From positions 753,438-814,871 of the forward strand of contig NW_006920414.1 in assembly GCF_000344685.1 (NCBI RefSeq): a stretch of 61,434 bases of DNA, written 5' to 3'. This document shows, piece by piece, positions 11,114 to 22,478 of this stretch. Source of the stretch: Gloeophyllum trabeum ATCC 11539 (taxonomy: Eukaryota > Basidiomycota > Agaricomycetes > Gloeophyllales > Gloeophyllaceae). A model generated the notes under the pieces. It was not told the origin of the DNA. It made no database searches and saw only the letters and a list, made by a program, of their open reading frames with translations. Made by a program: the position numbers and the translations under genes. Positions within the stretch are counted from its first letter, which is position 1, and the number at the start of each line of letters is the position of its first letter.

Positions 11114-12091
11114 ATGAAGTTTTGCGAAAACTTTGACCCCGAGAAGGATATTCCCAGTCTATCCGGGAAAATCATCCTTATCACTGGTGGTAAGGGCTTA
11201 ATAAAACCGATGTATGGACCATGATTCGAGACGTTGAGATATTTGAATGAAGGTACCGCGGGCGTGGGCAAAGCGACAATCCTCGCTCTTGCCAAGCATG
11301 GGCCCGACCATATATACTTCACCGGGCGCAACGCCAGGAGTGCCGAGGAAGTAGTAAATGAAGTCGCAACAGCGTCGCCTCGCGTCAAGACTACCTTCGT
11401 CCAATGCGACCTCTCGTCCCTCGCATCGGTTAATGAAGCTGCTAAGCAGCTCCGCCTTCAGCGTCTTGACGTCCTCATCGCGAATGCGGGTATAAAGGCC
11501 GAGACACCAGCTCTGTCCAAAAATGGATACGAAGTACACTTCGCCACGCACCATCTTGGGCACGCACTCTTTATCAAGCATCTCTTGCCCATCATGCTTC
11601 AGACGGCCCAACAACCTGGCGCTGATGTGCGGATCGTCCTAGTCACCTCATTGGGATACCGGCTCCATCCCAACGAGGGTATCGTTTTCAACGATCTCAA
11701 GACTCCACAAGAGGGTCTTGGCTTCAACGGATGGAGGGCATACGGCCAGAGCAAACTAGCCAACGTTCTCTATGCAGTCGAGGTCTCCAGGCGATATCCG
11801 GAAATCACCAGTGTCTCGGTGCACCCTGGCGTCGTCGGTACGGATATGGTCGCGAATCTGTCTTTCGTCCAGAGAGCCATAATCTATGTCACGAACCTTG
11901 GAAGAATTTTGACACCTGAGGAAGGTGCATATAATCAACTGTGGGCCGCTACGCACAAGAAGGAGGATATAGTGAACGGTGAATTCTACGAACCAGTTGG
12001 CAAGCCTGGCCGACGCGACAAACTATCCAAGGACCAGAATGTGGCCAAGAAACTGTGGGAATGGACAGAAGCTCAATTGGCGGCTGTCTGA
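11114..12091 (+). CDS. Short-chain dehydrogenase/reductase (retinol dehydrogenase-like)
   Basis: NAD(P)-dependent oxidoreductase of the SDR family, about 304 residues in two exons (11114-11189 and 11253-12091). The cofactor loop TGGTAGVG spans the intron: exon 1 ends in IILITG and exon 2 opens with GTAGVGKA. Other motifs are NAGIK, the Ser in LVTSLGY, and the catalytic Tyr-Lys as YGQSK, followed by VSVHPGVVGTDM. This pattern matches the fungal retinol dehydrogenase/WW-domain oxidoreductase-like SDRs. Their substrates are usually unknown, and specificity cannot be read here. No signal peptide or membrane segment is evident. Confidence 0.92.
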
Positions 12092-12448
12092 GTGCGTTCA
12101 TTTGGGTAGTCCACATGGACCGAGACTGACCTTGTGCCGCCCAGGATGTCACAAGCACGATGACGGGCACTCACCTCAAACTTAGTCTGAGTCTTGACTC
12201 GCTCCCTTGTCTGTACAGTATATCATGCGCATATCATAGCATGATACTCATACATACACATAATAACATACCGCCAAGTCCGTCAACAGCCCAAGCCAGC
12301 GTAGAGCCGCTTTCCCGAAGCGCTGCCACCGCTGCATTCATGCGAAAGAAGAGTCACGCCGAAAAAATAGTCCATGTACGACGCCGGGATTTAGCTGTGG
12401 GTAGTCGGAGTCTACAGTAGTGTAGGGTATCCGGGAAAGAAAAAGGTT
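12092..12448. other. Convergent 3' intergenic region
   Basis: The SDR gene (plus) and the RanBD1 gene (minus) converge here. The stretch should hold both 3' untranslated regions and polyadenylation sites. I see no further gene or repeat. Confidence 0.5.
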
Positions 12449-14611
12449 CTACGCCGCCTTCAGATGCGGACTGCCCGCGACCAAAGCCGCGAAGTCGGCA
12501 AACTCTTTCTTTGATGCCTTGCCGACCTTCAGACACGCGTTCAGCTGCAGATCATGGGTAGGGAGGTACGGTCTCACCTTGAGTGCATAGACAACCAGCT
12601 CCTCAGAGCCTACATCGCTCGGTTCCTTGAGGATGACACGCAGCACATTCTCCTCTTCGCTGAATGTACACCGCACAGTCGACCGTAAGCGTACGTTCAT
12701 AGCGAGCTTCAGTACTTGCTCTCTTCGGAACACTGCTCGCCGTGAGACACCAGTACATGTCATAAGTAGACATGCCTACCTAGACGTTCGCTCGCAGGTT
12801 CCTTACTCTCAAGGAGCTTGATGTGGCCCCGTCCACAGTCCACGAAGTCCTTGCTCCCTCGCTTGACGAGGAGTCGAACCCCCTTCAGATCGGCCTCGAC
12901 ATCCTCGTCCTCCTCTCCTGTAATGCCTGAACAAGGCTCGTAAGTTCAAGCCATCGGTAGAATCCTACAACACGCCTTACAGTTGTGGCTGCTTGGCTTA
13001 TGTACCTGCATAGCCAAAGGCTTCTCAGGTTCCGATGAGTCATCAATGGAAGTGCGTGTCGCAGGAGACGAGGTGTCCATCCAGGCGGGTAAGGCTGAAT
13101 CGTCCGTATTTCGAGCACACTTGAAACCGACCGTCGACTGCGTTGACGCGAACGCAGAGAACGCATCTGGATGCCTAAGCTGTTCAAACAGTGTTCATCT
13201 AAAGCTGCTCATGTACGCGCCACACATTGCTACTTACTGGTCCTGAAGGGAAAGCTGGCGGGATGGTGGAGGCCGACCTCGAAGCCCATGTCGGAGTGGA
13301 GGCCCACTTCGTAGACTTTGATGCACCTGATCAGCACTGTAATGAAACTACCCGCAGATCAAAAGGCGTACCGTGCTGGAAGTGGCAGCGGGGAAGCTCG
13401 ATGTATGGTGGAAATCTGCTGATGCGCGCCGCGGCGAGCTGGCCGTTGTAATGGCCGTAGACGCGTTTGCAGGCGGCTGATGGATGTGAGCAATAACGAC
13501 ACAAAATTATAGGGGCTCCTGCATACCACTCGTGCTCCCGAAGATGAGTCATCAGGAATATTCGCACCCGCTTCCAGCAGCGCTTCGCTCGTATCACTCG
13601 CAGGCGTCACAACTTCGGCGACTTCGGTAGCAATCTGGATGCACAGCTTGTTAGTGGCCTTCGTATGCACGGGAGAATATGGATGTGCCCGCCTGGGCTT
13701 CGAAGATCGTGGATAGTCGGGGTTTGAAGTAGTATTGGCATCTTCTGTAGTCCACTCGCACGGCAGAATATACCGCGGACGTTCCAATTTCTTCGAGAAG
13801 CAGGCGGGCCATGACATAAGTCCGACGTGAATAAGAGTAACGTACAGGTACGTCAAAAGAGTCGGGGTTAAGAACCGGCGGTTCCGCTGTTTCCTGAGCG
13901 GGAACTAGGTCTTTGGAAGGTTCATCGACTTGGATGATGTCCTGGGTTGGCTCTAGTTCCTGGGATGGCACATCGACGTCCATCGAGATGGTTGCCTGCA
14001 TAGCGTCTCCCCGTGAGTAACCGTTAGCCGTGTAGGAGGATAACAAGGCCTACTAGTTCTTCGATTCCCTCGCGCTCGGCGGATATCCGTTGCCGCTTGC
14101 GACGAGAGGCATCCTTTAATCGAATGTCAGGTTTCCGCTTATTTAGTCGGAGACTGATTCGGACTCACTTCGTACTGCCATGGCAGCAAGCCCATTCAAT
14201 ATAGAGGGTGCAATAGGCGTGCTACAAGGGACTTACCGTATCATCGTCATCCCGCGCTGGAATGGGCGATGAGGATTGAGCCTCATCGGCAACCTGCAGT
14301 CCCGTCAGCGGGCCTGGAAGCAAGTACCCCGGTGTGGCACTCACGATATCTTCGTTTTCCTCCGAGTCTGACGCGATCCTATCTCGGTCTGACTCTAGCG
14401 TAGAGGCTGACGCATTTGAGACGTGAGAGGAACTACGCTTGCGCTTCCCCAGAGATATCCGTGTCAGAGCCTCACTCGCGAAAGCTAGGCTCGGCAGGCT
14501 TGACAGAGGTAGCGCGGTGGCATTATCATAATCATGATTGCACAGCTGTCAGGATCCACAACTCACCTCGGGGGGCTCGGGAGTTGGAGTGGAATACGGA
14601 ACCCAGAATTT
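12449..14611 (-). CDS. RanBD1-domain protein, RanBP3/Yrb2-like (5' end unresolved)
   Basis: Nuclear protein predicted to bind Ran-GTP and act with exportins in nuclear export. The C-terminal Ran-binding domain is clear across three exons: VEADLKGVRLLVKRGSKDF, DCGRGHIKLLES, FRREQVLKLAMNVRLRST and VRCTFSEEENVLRVILKE, ending EFADFAALVAGSPHLKAA (stop 12449-12451). Upstream exons encode disordered Ser/Pro-rich sequence with a nuclear-signal-like SLGKRKRSSS (near 14440), DASRRKRQRIS, and the block TQSTVGFKC..DDSALPAWMD before the domain. The most 5' exon I can place is KFWVPYSTPTPEPPE (14611-14567), so the true start lies further upstream, before the divergent VPS25 gene. Several acceptors (for example gtgcgag, ctatgcag) were selected by frame. 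The order, with an FG-like segment before RanBD, fits Yrb2/RanBP3 better than a cytosolic RanBP1. Confidence 0.8.
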
Positions 14612-15294
14612 CTGAGGCCGTAGCTTAAAGCAGCTGCCGCACTCGCGACACCACACCATATAAGCTGGGTATCAGTGAAAACGGCTATCATGGTCAAAGA
14701 CAGAACGAAGAGTAACGGCTGATGACGGTCGGAGTCAATGTAGCGGGGGCGGCCACCAGTGGCGGACAATGATCAAGTATCAGGCAGACGCGGTACGCGC
14801 ACCCCGGTTTATAAGCACTATGTTCACCATGCTGGAGTACGGCGGGAGCCTCGTGGGGAACACGGGGCATCGGTTCGCCCTGCAGATAAGCATCGATTGC
14901 ATTGGTTTGCTATTCTGTGCAAACTCTACCGTATATATGAAGAGGAGCTACTCTGCCTACCACTTTGCTCGCCGAGTCGCCCATGCGCATTTCGACAGTC
15001 CAAAGCCTTTGTGCAGAGACGACCATATATGGTGACGCGCCTAAGGTCGATGTCACGTTCAATATTGTCGTTCCTCTGGAAATCGCAAGAAAAACTCGAC
15101 GCCTCCAGTACCAACAAAGGTATCGCAAGTCTAAGCCGTTCAATCAACAGACAAGCCAGGAGAGCGATTATACAGCAGCTTTGTAGGAACTGGAGTTGCA
15201 GGTTGGAAGGAAGCAAATCCAAAGTGTGTCGGACAGTTTGGTTTTGTTTGTGCTGTGGCTAATCACCTTAGCTCCCCTGTCGACGCGAAGCTGA

Positions 15295-16097
15295 ATGGCT
15301 CTATCAACGCACACAACACGATCAGGTTTGTCTCCCGGCGCCGTGCCACTCAGTCGGCTCACGGATTACAGGTTTTCTGCTACCATCCATACATTCTGCT
15401 CCGCCCTTCTTTACGTGAGGACGCGAAAGCGTATGTGCCTGCGACGGATAGACACTAAAGGTGTACGTTCGCAGACAGCAACCGAACCCAAACACTCAGA
15501 AGATCGTAACTGAAACATGGAGTCGCCTGATCCTGTCTTACGCGCGGCACCGCAATCTGTTCTTCATACGCGTAGAGGACGCTGAGACTCAAGGCAGCGA
15601 ATGGGACGAGATCCTTAGGAACGACCGAATAAAGCGTGCGTATCAATGCCGCCGTATCATGGGATATCCACTCACGGGTGGCGCGGAGATAGGTAGATTA
15701 CTCCCTTCGCATTTATCCTACATACTGTCAGAGATGGTAGCGAAGAACCAGGCGGTGTACGAGCCGCCGAAGCAGACGCGCTCTGTGCTCCTATACTGGC
15801 GACTCCCCGAGGAATGGGCCGAGGTCCTCCACCAATGGGTGCGTACCTCCTTTCCCTCGGGTACCTTTTCTTTAATCCAAATAACCTTACATCACCCAGG
15901 TCACGTCCACGGGCCAGCTCACCACGATCCTCACGTTCTACGAAATCACCGACCCGCCCGTGCCCTCCCCGCTCACCGGCATCCCCGTGGTGCTACTGAG
16001 GAAGGCCATCGCTGTCCTGGCGAAGACGGGGCGGGCGCAGATTATTGCGGTCGCGGATGGGGAGGGTGCGCGATTCTTTGCGGGAACGGGGAGGTGA
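15295..16097 (+). CDS. VPS25: ESCRT-II complex subunit VPS25
   Basis: Subunit of ESCRT-II, which acts on the endosome to sort ubiquitinated cargo into multivesicular bodies; Vps25 recruits ESCRT-III. Five exons (15295-15325, 15372-15414, 15475-15635, 15693-15838, 15900-16097) sum to 579 nt, giving 192 residues, close to yeast and human Vps25. The start MALSTHTTRSGFLLPSIHSA leads to PPFFTQQPNPNTQKIVTETW, the conserved N-terminal PPF-type segment that contacts Vps22/Vps36. The first winged-helix domain contains WSRLILSYARHRNLFFI and RRLLPSHLSYILSEMV; the second contains LTTILTFYEITDPPV, PLTGIPVVLLRKAIAVL and ARFFAGTGR at the end. An intron lies inside the RIKR/RLL junction, so reading straight through adds a spurious insert. 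Divergent from the RanBD1 gene. Confidence 0.95.
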
Positions 16098-17030
16098 CAA
16101 GGGCTCCATGGTTATCAGTATCAGTAAGTGCAATAGAATGTATTCTAGAGGGGGCAATGCGTTGCTGTGGTGCGCAGTGAGATATCGGGTGCGTGATTCG
16201 ACTTGCTTTATCTCAGATACGCGCATTCTATTCTGGCCGTTCAAGGGAAGTGGGAAAGGGAACCCCTGGTTACAGCATGCTTCCAAAGCTTTCTTCGCGC
16301 GTCCGCATCTTGCACAGCAGACTGCAGATCACTTCGAGCAAGTTCTTTAGAATCGCCAGAGTTTACGAAAGGACAGTCTTCCGCTGTGCTAAGCTAGAGC
16401 ACTTCTTTCGCGATTTCTCATGTTGCGCCCACGAAGTCAGCTACGACCTGCAGTAAATTTGCTGCTCTGATCGCACAATTCTGCTGTAAGTGGAATGTAT
16501 TATTGCACTTCCTTGATAAGGACATCACCGCGGTGCAGCTGTGAATGTTTCATCGTCCAACTTCCAAGGTGATCTGGTATCGGCGCTCGTTCCCATTGAT
16601 CCGGTAATTGTTGGATTATACAGCAACAGTAGTCGCCGTTAGCGCGGACCCCATTGGCAACTGGGTAACAGCTGGGTAATATTGAAGGTGCGAGCAACAC
16701 GACAACTGTGGCTACTATCAGTGGCGGCGGATTACTGATTGGCAGTGAAACTGATGGATGATTGACGTTGAATGAGTCGCAATGACCGCATTCGCGGATA
16801 GGATGTCCAAAGGTGGCCATGGTCATTCCAGTCCTCTGGCTGCCCTGGACACTTAGGTGATACTACTGGTGATGCCTGGTCTCTATCCGTATCGCAGTGG
16901 CTCTCCAGTGGATCAGCGTAGAACCGTCGGTGAACCTTGTCCAAGTGCGTGGGCTCTGGTCCTAGCCTCTGGAGTTACTCAAGCGGGGAGGGTCCGAGAC
17001 TGCCCCGAGGCTGGAGATAAAGCAGGGAAA

Positions 17031-17062
17031 CTGACGGAAGCAAATTCATTTGCTTCCGTCAG
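17031..17062. repeat. Perfect 32-bp palindrome (15-bp arms, 2-bp centre)
   Basis: Left arm ctgacggaagcaaat, centre tc, right arm atttgcttccgtcag. The flanks pair again further out (tgccccgag near 16991 against ctcgggggca near 17070), so the whole 90-bp block can form a long imperfect hairpin. It lies in non-coding DNA with no gene end within 900 bp, which argues against a transcription terminator and for a small transposable-element remnant or replication-generated inversion. Confidence 0.75.
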
Positions 17063-17260
17063 CTCGGGCTCGGGGGCATTCAATAATCATGCTGAGCTGG
17101 ACTGCGCATTGAGATGAATGAAGTGATCGGGCGCGTCAGATAGAGATGCGATTAGCCTGGTCGTAGTTGCTTGGACGCATCAGGCATGGCTTAACGACCT
17201 GAAGAGGAGGAACGCGTCGGAGACTCGGAGGACGAAGCGGGTCACCCCCGGAAGGAGGTT

Positions 17261-17566
17261 TCAATACTGCGTGATGCAGATACTCCGGCTCCAACAAGGG
17301 AGGCCGCGCAGATATAACTTTCTTTCTTCCATATGATAAGGTCCACGCGGTACGGAGCCCGACGATGGAAATAGGGCAGACAACAGGTCCCGCCGCATTC
17401 CTAGGCAGCACGGAGCATATGTGCGCAGGAGTTCATACATACCTCCCGCCCGGCCAAGTATTTGGAGGAAGTACTTGCGTCGCATGATTGTCCGACCGTT
17501 GCTCAAAAGACGAATACGTTGATCAAGGCGTGCAGGGTAGACTGATGCACGAGGGCGTTCTCCCAT
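17261..17566 (-). CDS. Hypothetical small protein (weak)
   Basis: Open frame of 101 codons starting MGERPRASVYPARLDQRI. Its first 45 residues are rich in Arg and hydrophobics (LLSNGRTIMRRKYFLQILG), and a potential 42-bp intron (gtatgt...gcctag) would leave the frame unchanged. I do not recognise a family. It could be a fast-evolving small gene, part of a longer spliced gene, or chance. An alternative second exon in another frame (EPEYLHHAVLKPPSGGDPLR, about 17310-17250) is also open. Confidence 0.2.
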   Translation of the reverse strand: MGERPRASVYPARLDQRIRLLSNGRTIMRRKYFLQILGRAGGMYELLRTYAPCCLGMRRDLLSALFPSSGSVPRGPYHMEERKLYLRGLPCWSRSICITQY

Positions 17567-18107
17567 GGGCGCTATGAGTGATCGGGTACTTCCCTCCGAA
17601 CAGACCGGGCAGCAAAATTGTGCCGTCCGGTGTTATCCCGTATTCACACAAGACGGGGTGTGGATCCCCTATACTTTTGTCGAAGAGAGTCCTTACTTTG
17701 CCTACGACTGCGCTCGTCTTCTACGCATCTTCGGCATGAATCATTGTTGATGCAGACTAGTTGCAGACTCCTTCCTTTGCTCATGATAAGCGTAGCGGAC
17801 TAAGCAGAGCACCTCGTGTACTTAAATAGAGCTTGGATGAGTCCCACGCAGAGCCACAAAGAACGAAAGATGGAAGCGATGCAGGTTTCCATAAATGGAT
17901 GTGTTATGGAGGTCTTCCGGCAAAGATCACTGAGACAGCGATCCAACTCACGATGCATGATCTCGAACCTGTCCATTATGCAAACCTTCTATACATACCG
18001 TCGGCGTGTTATTTGCCGCTTGTATCCTTCACCCTCTGGTGGGCTGCTGACGCTTGACTGTTCAGATATCCCAGTTCAGCTTATAACTCCTCGGCTTGGG
18101 CAAAAGA

Positions 18108-20064
18108 ATGCCGGATATGGCGACTGAACTGGCACTGCGGCCTGCAGCCAGCGTCCAGGAATTATCCAGAAATCCTAGCGAGCTGCGTAATGTACGGTCG
18201 GAAGGGACGTTGCGGCTTCCACGAGCGCTGGGAGGCCACGGTCGGTACCGGTCGGACGCCACGCTGGTCATGCAGCGGTCGAAGGAGTTCCAGGAGAAAG
18301 ATGCCCTCTCAGAACATGAGCAGCAGAGGATTGCCAGCAACGCTGAAGACGTAAGTGAGGTCGTCAGCGGACGTGAGACGGAGCTGCCACCTGTCGACGG
18401 GGGTTGGAGGGCTTGGACATTCTGTTTTGCGGCCTTCTGGCTTGAGACCATGGTCTGGGGGTTCGGATATTCGTCAGTCTCCAATGCCATGTCTAGGAGC
18501 ATGACCTTGTACTAACATGATCATAGCTACGGCGTCTTCCAAGGTAGACCACATAAAAAACAAAGTAGCGTTATTCTGAATCTTGCATCTTCAGAGTATT
18601 ACTCGACACATGAATTCCAATCAGCCTCCAATGTCGCTATCTCCGCGGTAGGAACAGTGTCGTTGGCACTGACATTCGGTTCAGTATGTCTTCTCCCCTA
18701 GACATGCCGATGACCACCTTCACTCACCACTTGATAGACGATTCCACTAATGTTATACTTCCGTCGTTACCCCACCCTCATTAAACCGACAATGTGGGTT
18801 GGTCTCGTTGTCGCCGTCGCTGCGCTCGTAGTGTCCAGCTTCGCTAATGCCGTAAGCCTCGCATGCTCTCTTCCTCGCTGGAGCATGATATCTTACGCCG
18901 CTTTTGTGCCTCCAAGATATGGCAGCTTATCATCCTGCAAGGCGTCATCTACGGGTTGGCAGGCGGGATGATTTACATCCCCATCGTCTTCTGGCTGCCT
19001 CAGTGGTTCGTCAAGCACCGCGGCCTCGCCGGTGGGCTGGTCATGGGCGGCTCCGGTATCGGCGGTACGCCTCTGCTGTCCATAACCTGGTTTACCTCCT
19101 AACGGACTCACACTTGTCGTCTGTTGGTAGGCTTCGTATTCCCACTCATCCTGAACGCCCTCCTGTCACGTCTGGGGTTTCGTTGGACATTACGCATATG
19201 GGCCCTGATCATGGCAGTGGTCGCTGGACCAGCCGTGCTGGCGGTTAACCCGCGTGTGCCCCTTCCGAAGCACGAGAAAGGCTCCCCTCGGCCGAGCGTG
19301 GTGCCCAAAGAGCTGCCATTCTTCCGGGACGCCGCGTTCTGGATGTTCGTGAGTATCATCCCTCGTTTGTGTGTCCTTGCATTGTTGGGAGCTAAGCGCG
19401 CCTGCCCGCAGTCGTGCGTGAACATGCTCCAAGCACTCTCTTACTTTCCGGTCTCGCTCTACCTGACCGTGTTCACCACCTCTGTTGCGTCCTCGCTCTC
19501 CGCGACGGCCGTGCTGTCCGTGTTCAATGTCGCGTGTATCTTCGGACAGGTCGCGATCGGCTATCTGTGCGATCGCCTGCCGTACCCGTGGATCGCGTGC
19601 GCAAGCGCGTTCGGCAGCGCGCTCGTCGCGTTCCTTCTCTGGGGCTTCTCCTACAACCTCGGGCAGGTCTTTGGTTTTGCCGTCCTTTTCGGCGGTCTCG
19701 TAAGTTCCTTCGCACTATTATTATCGGATGGTAGACTCATGCATCGCGAACTGACGTATAGAGTGGGGGCTTCGCCTCGGTGTGGCAACCCGCGGCGACG
19801 GACTGCGCGGGCAAGAAGGGCGAGCTGCAGCCGTACATCTTCGGGCTGTTTGCGACCATCAAGGGAGTCGCGGCTGTCATCGGGCCCATCATCTCGGGCA
19901 TCCTGTACGATGCGGGAAAGGGCACCGGCGCGCTCAGCGGCAAGTACGGGCGGTTCGGGTTCGGTAAAATGGAGATCTTCGTGGGCAGCCTCGCGATGGC
20001 GACGAGCGTGGTGAGCATTATACTCGGGGTGGTAAGGGTGAAGTTTAAGAGGCCGGTGTATTGA
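18108..20064 (+). CDS. MFS transporter, monocarboxylate (MCT)-like
   Basis: Major facilitator membrane protein of the monocarboxylate porter type, expected in the plasma membrane; substrate unknown. The first ATG in frame is at 18108 (MPDMATELALRP). A cytosolic Ser/Arg-rich N-terminus of about 100 residues ends in the family signature PPVDGGWRAWTFCFAAF, the DGGWGW-like motif before helix 1. Later blocks: WGFGYSYGVFQEYYSTHEF (joined over two introns), VGLVVAVAALVVSSFANA, LQGVIYGLAGGMIYIPIVFW, LPQWFVKHRGLAGGLVMGGS, GIGG, then FPLILNALLSRLGFRWTLRI and a loop near KHEKGSPRPS. The second helical bundle is SYFPVSLYLTVFTTSVASS, FNVACIFGQVAIGYLCDRLP and FATIKGVAAVIGPIISGILY, ending VVRVKFKRPVY. About 8 exons. 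Family members import lactate, pyruvate or related acids, or are orphan. Confidence 0.9.
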
Positions 20065-20520
20065 ACTGGGTACATACGATGAGGAAGGTTTGGTGATCGC
20101 GCTAGCGGTAGTTGTGGCGTTACAGTTGTATGTCCGAGATGTCAGCTTGCCTTAATTCTAATATCGGACTAGACTGTTTTCCGTGATTGTAGGTACTGTA
20201 CTCTTATTGGTATTCACATGTATCATCGCGTTGTTAGACTTGAATGCTTACCTTGGTTGTATTATGCATACGTGTAGCTTTTCACAATTCACCTTGAATA
20301 ACAAATCTGGGATTGGGAGGTCGCTGGACATGAACTGTACCACTATGCAGGGACCCTTTAGCTTACTGTAAAATAACAGTGGTGGATTTATTGGATAAAC
20401 AGTAAATGTATGACCTAAGGCCGAAAACATCAGTAACGGTTGAGTGCCACGCAAGGAACACAGGCATACTATGCAGTTCGATAAATACGCATAACTGAGA
20501 GTCTAGGAGCATCTTCCACC
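20065..20520. other. Convergent 3' intergenic region
   Basis: AT-rich stretch between the stop of the MFS gene and the stop of the minus-strand HIRIP3-like gene. It should contain both 3' untranslated regions. Nothing else is supported. Confidence 0.5.
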
Positions 20521-22264
20521 TCACTCATCATCGCTCTCGTCACCTAAGAAGGCCATGATACTCCGCCGGGCAGCATTCTACGACAAGAAGTTAGCACCAC
20601 CAAGAGTCAATGGGGACGCAACCTACCCTCTGCGTTCTCCTCGTATCCCCTTCCTCCTCTTCCTCGCCGTCTTCTTCGGCCGTGTCCTCCGACGTCTTAT
20701 GCTTCCTCGTGCCCTTGGCAAGCATCTTGGCCTCAAACTGACGCACTTCCTCTAGCGCGGAAGATCAGTTAAGCCGAACCTTCGTCAAACCTCAGCGCAT
20801 CATCGCGTACCGAGTTCTTTCTCCAGCTCCCTTTTCTCCCGTATTTGCTTGGCCTGCTCCATGCTGAGTCGGCCGGTCATGCCCAGGCCGGCGAGGATCT
20901 CCTTCAGCCGTGCGATTTGCTGCGAGGGTCTGTCCAGGCCTTCGAATTCTTTGGACCATATTTTGCGCACGCCGCAGGCCACCACGTATGACTAGTAAAC
21001 GAGATTAGCTCGGGAGGCCAAAGTAGCTGGGTGGACTGGGATACAGATACCTTGAGGCGTTTGATCGTTTCCTCGTCTTTTGAGAAATTGTCGCTCGATT
21101 TTGTCTTGGAAGTTTTCCCGAGTTTTTCTTTGGATGACTTAGAGTCTTTGGTCTTGCTCTGTGCCGAGCAAAATTAGTATGCAACGCATTCGCAGTGGAC
21201 AGTGGGGCAGCCTCACGCGCTTGGGTTCCCCATCTTCCTTCTTTTTCTTCGTTCTCTTCTTCGGCGGTTCGTCAATAAGGACGGACAATTCAGAGTCGCT
21301 TTTCTGGTTAGAGAATCAATGCATGTCTCCAGAAAAGTGATTCAGAAGGGACGCACCTCCCCAGCGTCAACCTCCGGCGTTCCACCCACGGGGACGAAGA
21401 CCTTGGAGGCATCGGCGGACTTGCTCTTAGGTTTTCCCCGCGGGTTGGTGTCAGCTTGTTCGCGCTCATCCTCAGAGGCTATGGGCGTCTTCTTCCGTTT
21501 CTTCTTGGGCGGCTTACCCTCATTAGGCTAGTAGTCGTCAGAGTCAGAGCTACAGATGGTAGAAGTGACAACGACTGTTTACCTTCTTGGATTCGGGTGG
21601 TGGTTTTTCTGCGGAGGCAGTCTGCTCTGCCTCATCTTCTGAAGACTGCACAACGGGCTGACAATAACTGCAATTGGGGAGACGCAACGCCGACAAGGAA
21701 TGAGAACATACAGCAGAGGTGGGTTGCTTGGGTCTAGACTTCTTCGGCGCCTCGTCCTCTTCCTCCTCTGATTCTATCACTGATTTGGACTTGTGTGTCC
21801 CAGCTTTCTGTGGAGGGGTCGTGTTGTCCCCAGGGGTTACTTGTTTCTTGCGATGGCATATGATGATAAGCTGCAAGACCCGTGCACGTGTGCGCATGGC
21901 TCACCTTGCTCGATTTTTGTGGCTTAACGTCTTCCTCCGGCTCATCCTATGACAAAACGTTAGGCTGCCTCACCCCCGATATGTGGACCAGGGTACCTTG
22001 GCGGACGCAATGGCCCCAGTAATGGCCTTCTTATACTCCTTAGCATCGAACTCTCCTTCCGCCGCTCCAAGTTGCTGCTCGACCTCTCGGCGTATTAGCC
22101 TCGGAGTCAGCTTGCTACAGTAAGCGCGCCTTTTAACTCTCTCCTTTGCGCATATGTAGACATTAGACATACCTGAGAGTCCCCTCCCTCTTCGCTTTCC
22201 TAACAATATCTGCTGCAGCGGCAGCGGCGGCCTCAGGCGTTGTTGTGTGCTTTGTGTCGGACAT
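20521..22264 (-). CDS. DEK-C / HIRIP3-like nuclear (histone-chaperone-type) protein
   Basis: Start MSDTKHTTTPEAAAAAAADI at 22264. The N-terminal DEK-C-like helical domain reads across an intron: KAKREGTLSKLTPRLIRREV, then EQQLGAAEGEFDAKEYKKAI. The middle is disordered with alternating Lys-rich and acidic blocks (SVIESEEEEDEAPKKSRPKQ; PPKKKRKKTPIASEDE), typical of histone-binding nuclear proteins and carrying nuclear localisation signals. The conserved C-terminal block (about 20985-20810) is VVACGVRKIWSKEFEGL, then RLKEILAGLGMTGRLSMEQA and KQIREKRELEKEL, matching the HIRA-interacting protein 3 core. The last exon encodes GDESDDE (stop 20521-20523). Members of this group bind H2A-H2B/H3 and work with HIRA; the role here is inferred. 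About nine exons. It shares a 214-bp divergent promoter with YVC1. Confidence 0.8.
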
Positions 22265-22478
22265 CGTGGCTGCGAAGCAAGGCCCGTCCGGCGGCGCGTC
22301 GCGTGATCTCATCTATGTACGCGTTGTTGGTCCGTATTTATACGAAGCGGTGCGAGCCTTGGGCGCTAAATGCGACCGGCTGATCCTTGTGCATTACCGA
22401 CTTCGACGCGAAATCCAGGCATTGCTAGGCAGCACACGTACTCTGACTGGGAATACAGCGAGCTCGGCGTCGCAAAGG
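22265..22478. promoter_or_regulatory. Divergent promoter region of HIRIP3-like gene and YVC1
   Basis: Only 214 bp separate the two start codons (22264 minus, 22479 plus), so both promoters and both leaders must fit here. No TATA box is evident on either strand. A short in-frame extension upstream of 22479 is open, but the YVC1 family start MSEAQREQQPLLRAEEIE fits the ATG at 22479. Confidence 0.5.

Larger units (their letters stand above)
16098..18107. other. Gene-poor 2-kb region between VPS25 and the MFS transporter
   Basis: No protein I recognise. Frames at 16045-16456 overlap the VPS25 3' end in other frames. Minus-strand frames at 16500-16944 are Cys/Pro-rich but do not join into a credible model. 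A weak hypothetical frame lies at 17261-17566 and a perfect palindrome at 17031-17062. The last few hundred bases should carry the promoter of the MFS gene. Confidence 0.45.

Noticed and set aside
1404..12091. Lipase, lipase, ASST and SDR as a metabolic gene cluster
   Set aside because: There is no backbone synthase, no cluster regulator or transporter nearby, and the RING and RanBD genes around them are housekeeping. Proximity alone is not evidence.
12860..12890. tRNA T-arm-like sequence (gagtcgaaccccc)
   Set aside because: It lies inside the RanBD1 coding exon and no acceptor stem or A box pairs with it. I found no tRNA or rRNA gene in the window.
16500..16944. Cys/Pro-rich minus frames
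   Set aside because: No start-splice-stop model connects them, and no family is recognisable.
17136..17411. Second minus frame (LEPEYLHHAVLKPPSGGDPL)
   Set aside because: It overlaps the 17261-17566 frame in another phase with no convincing splice linking them; mentioned only as an alternative exon.
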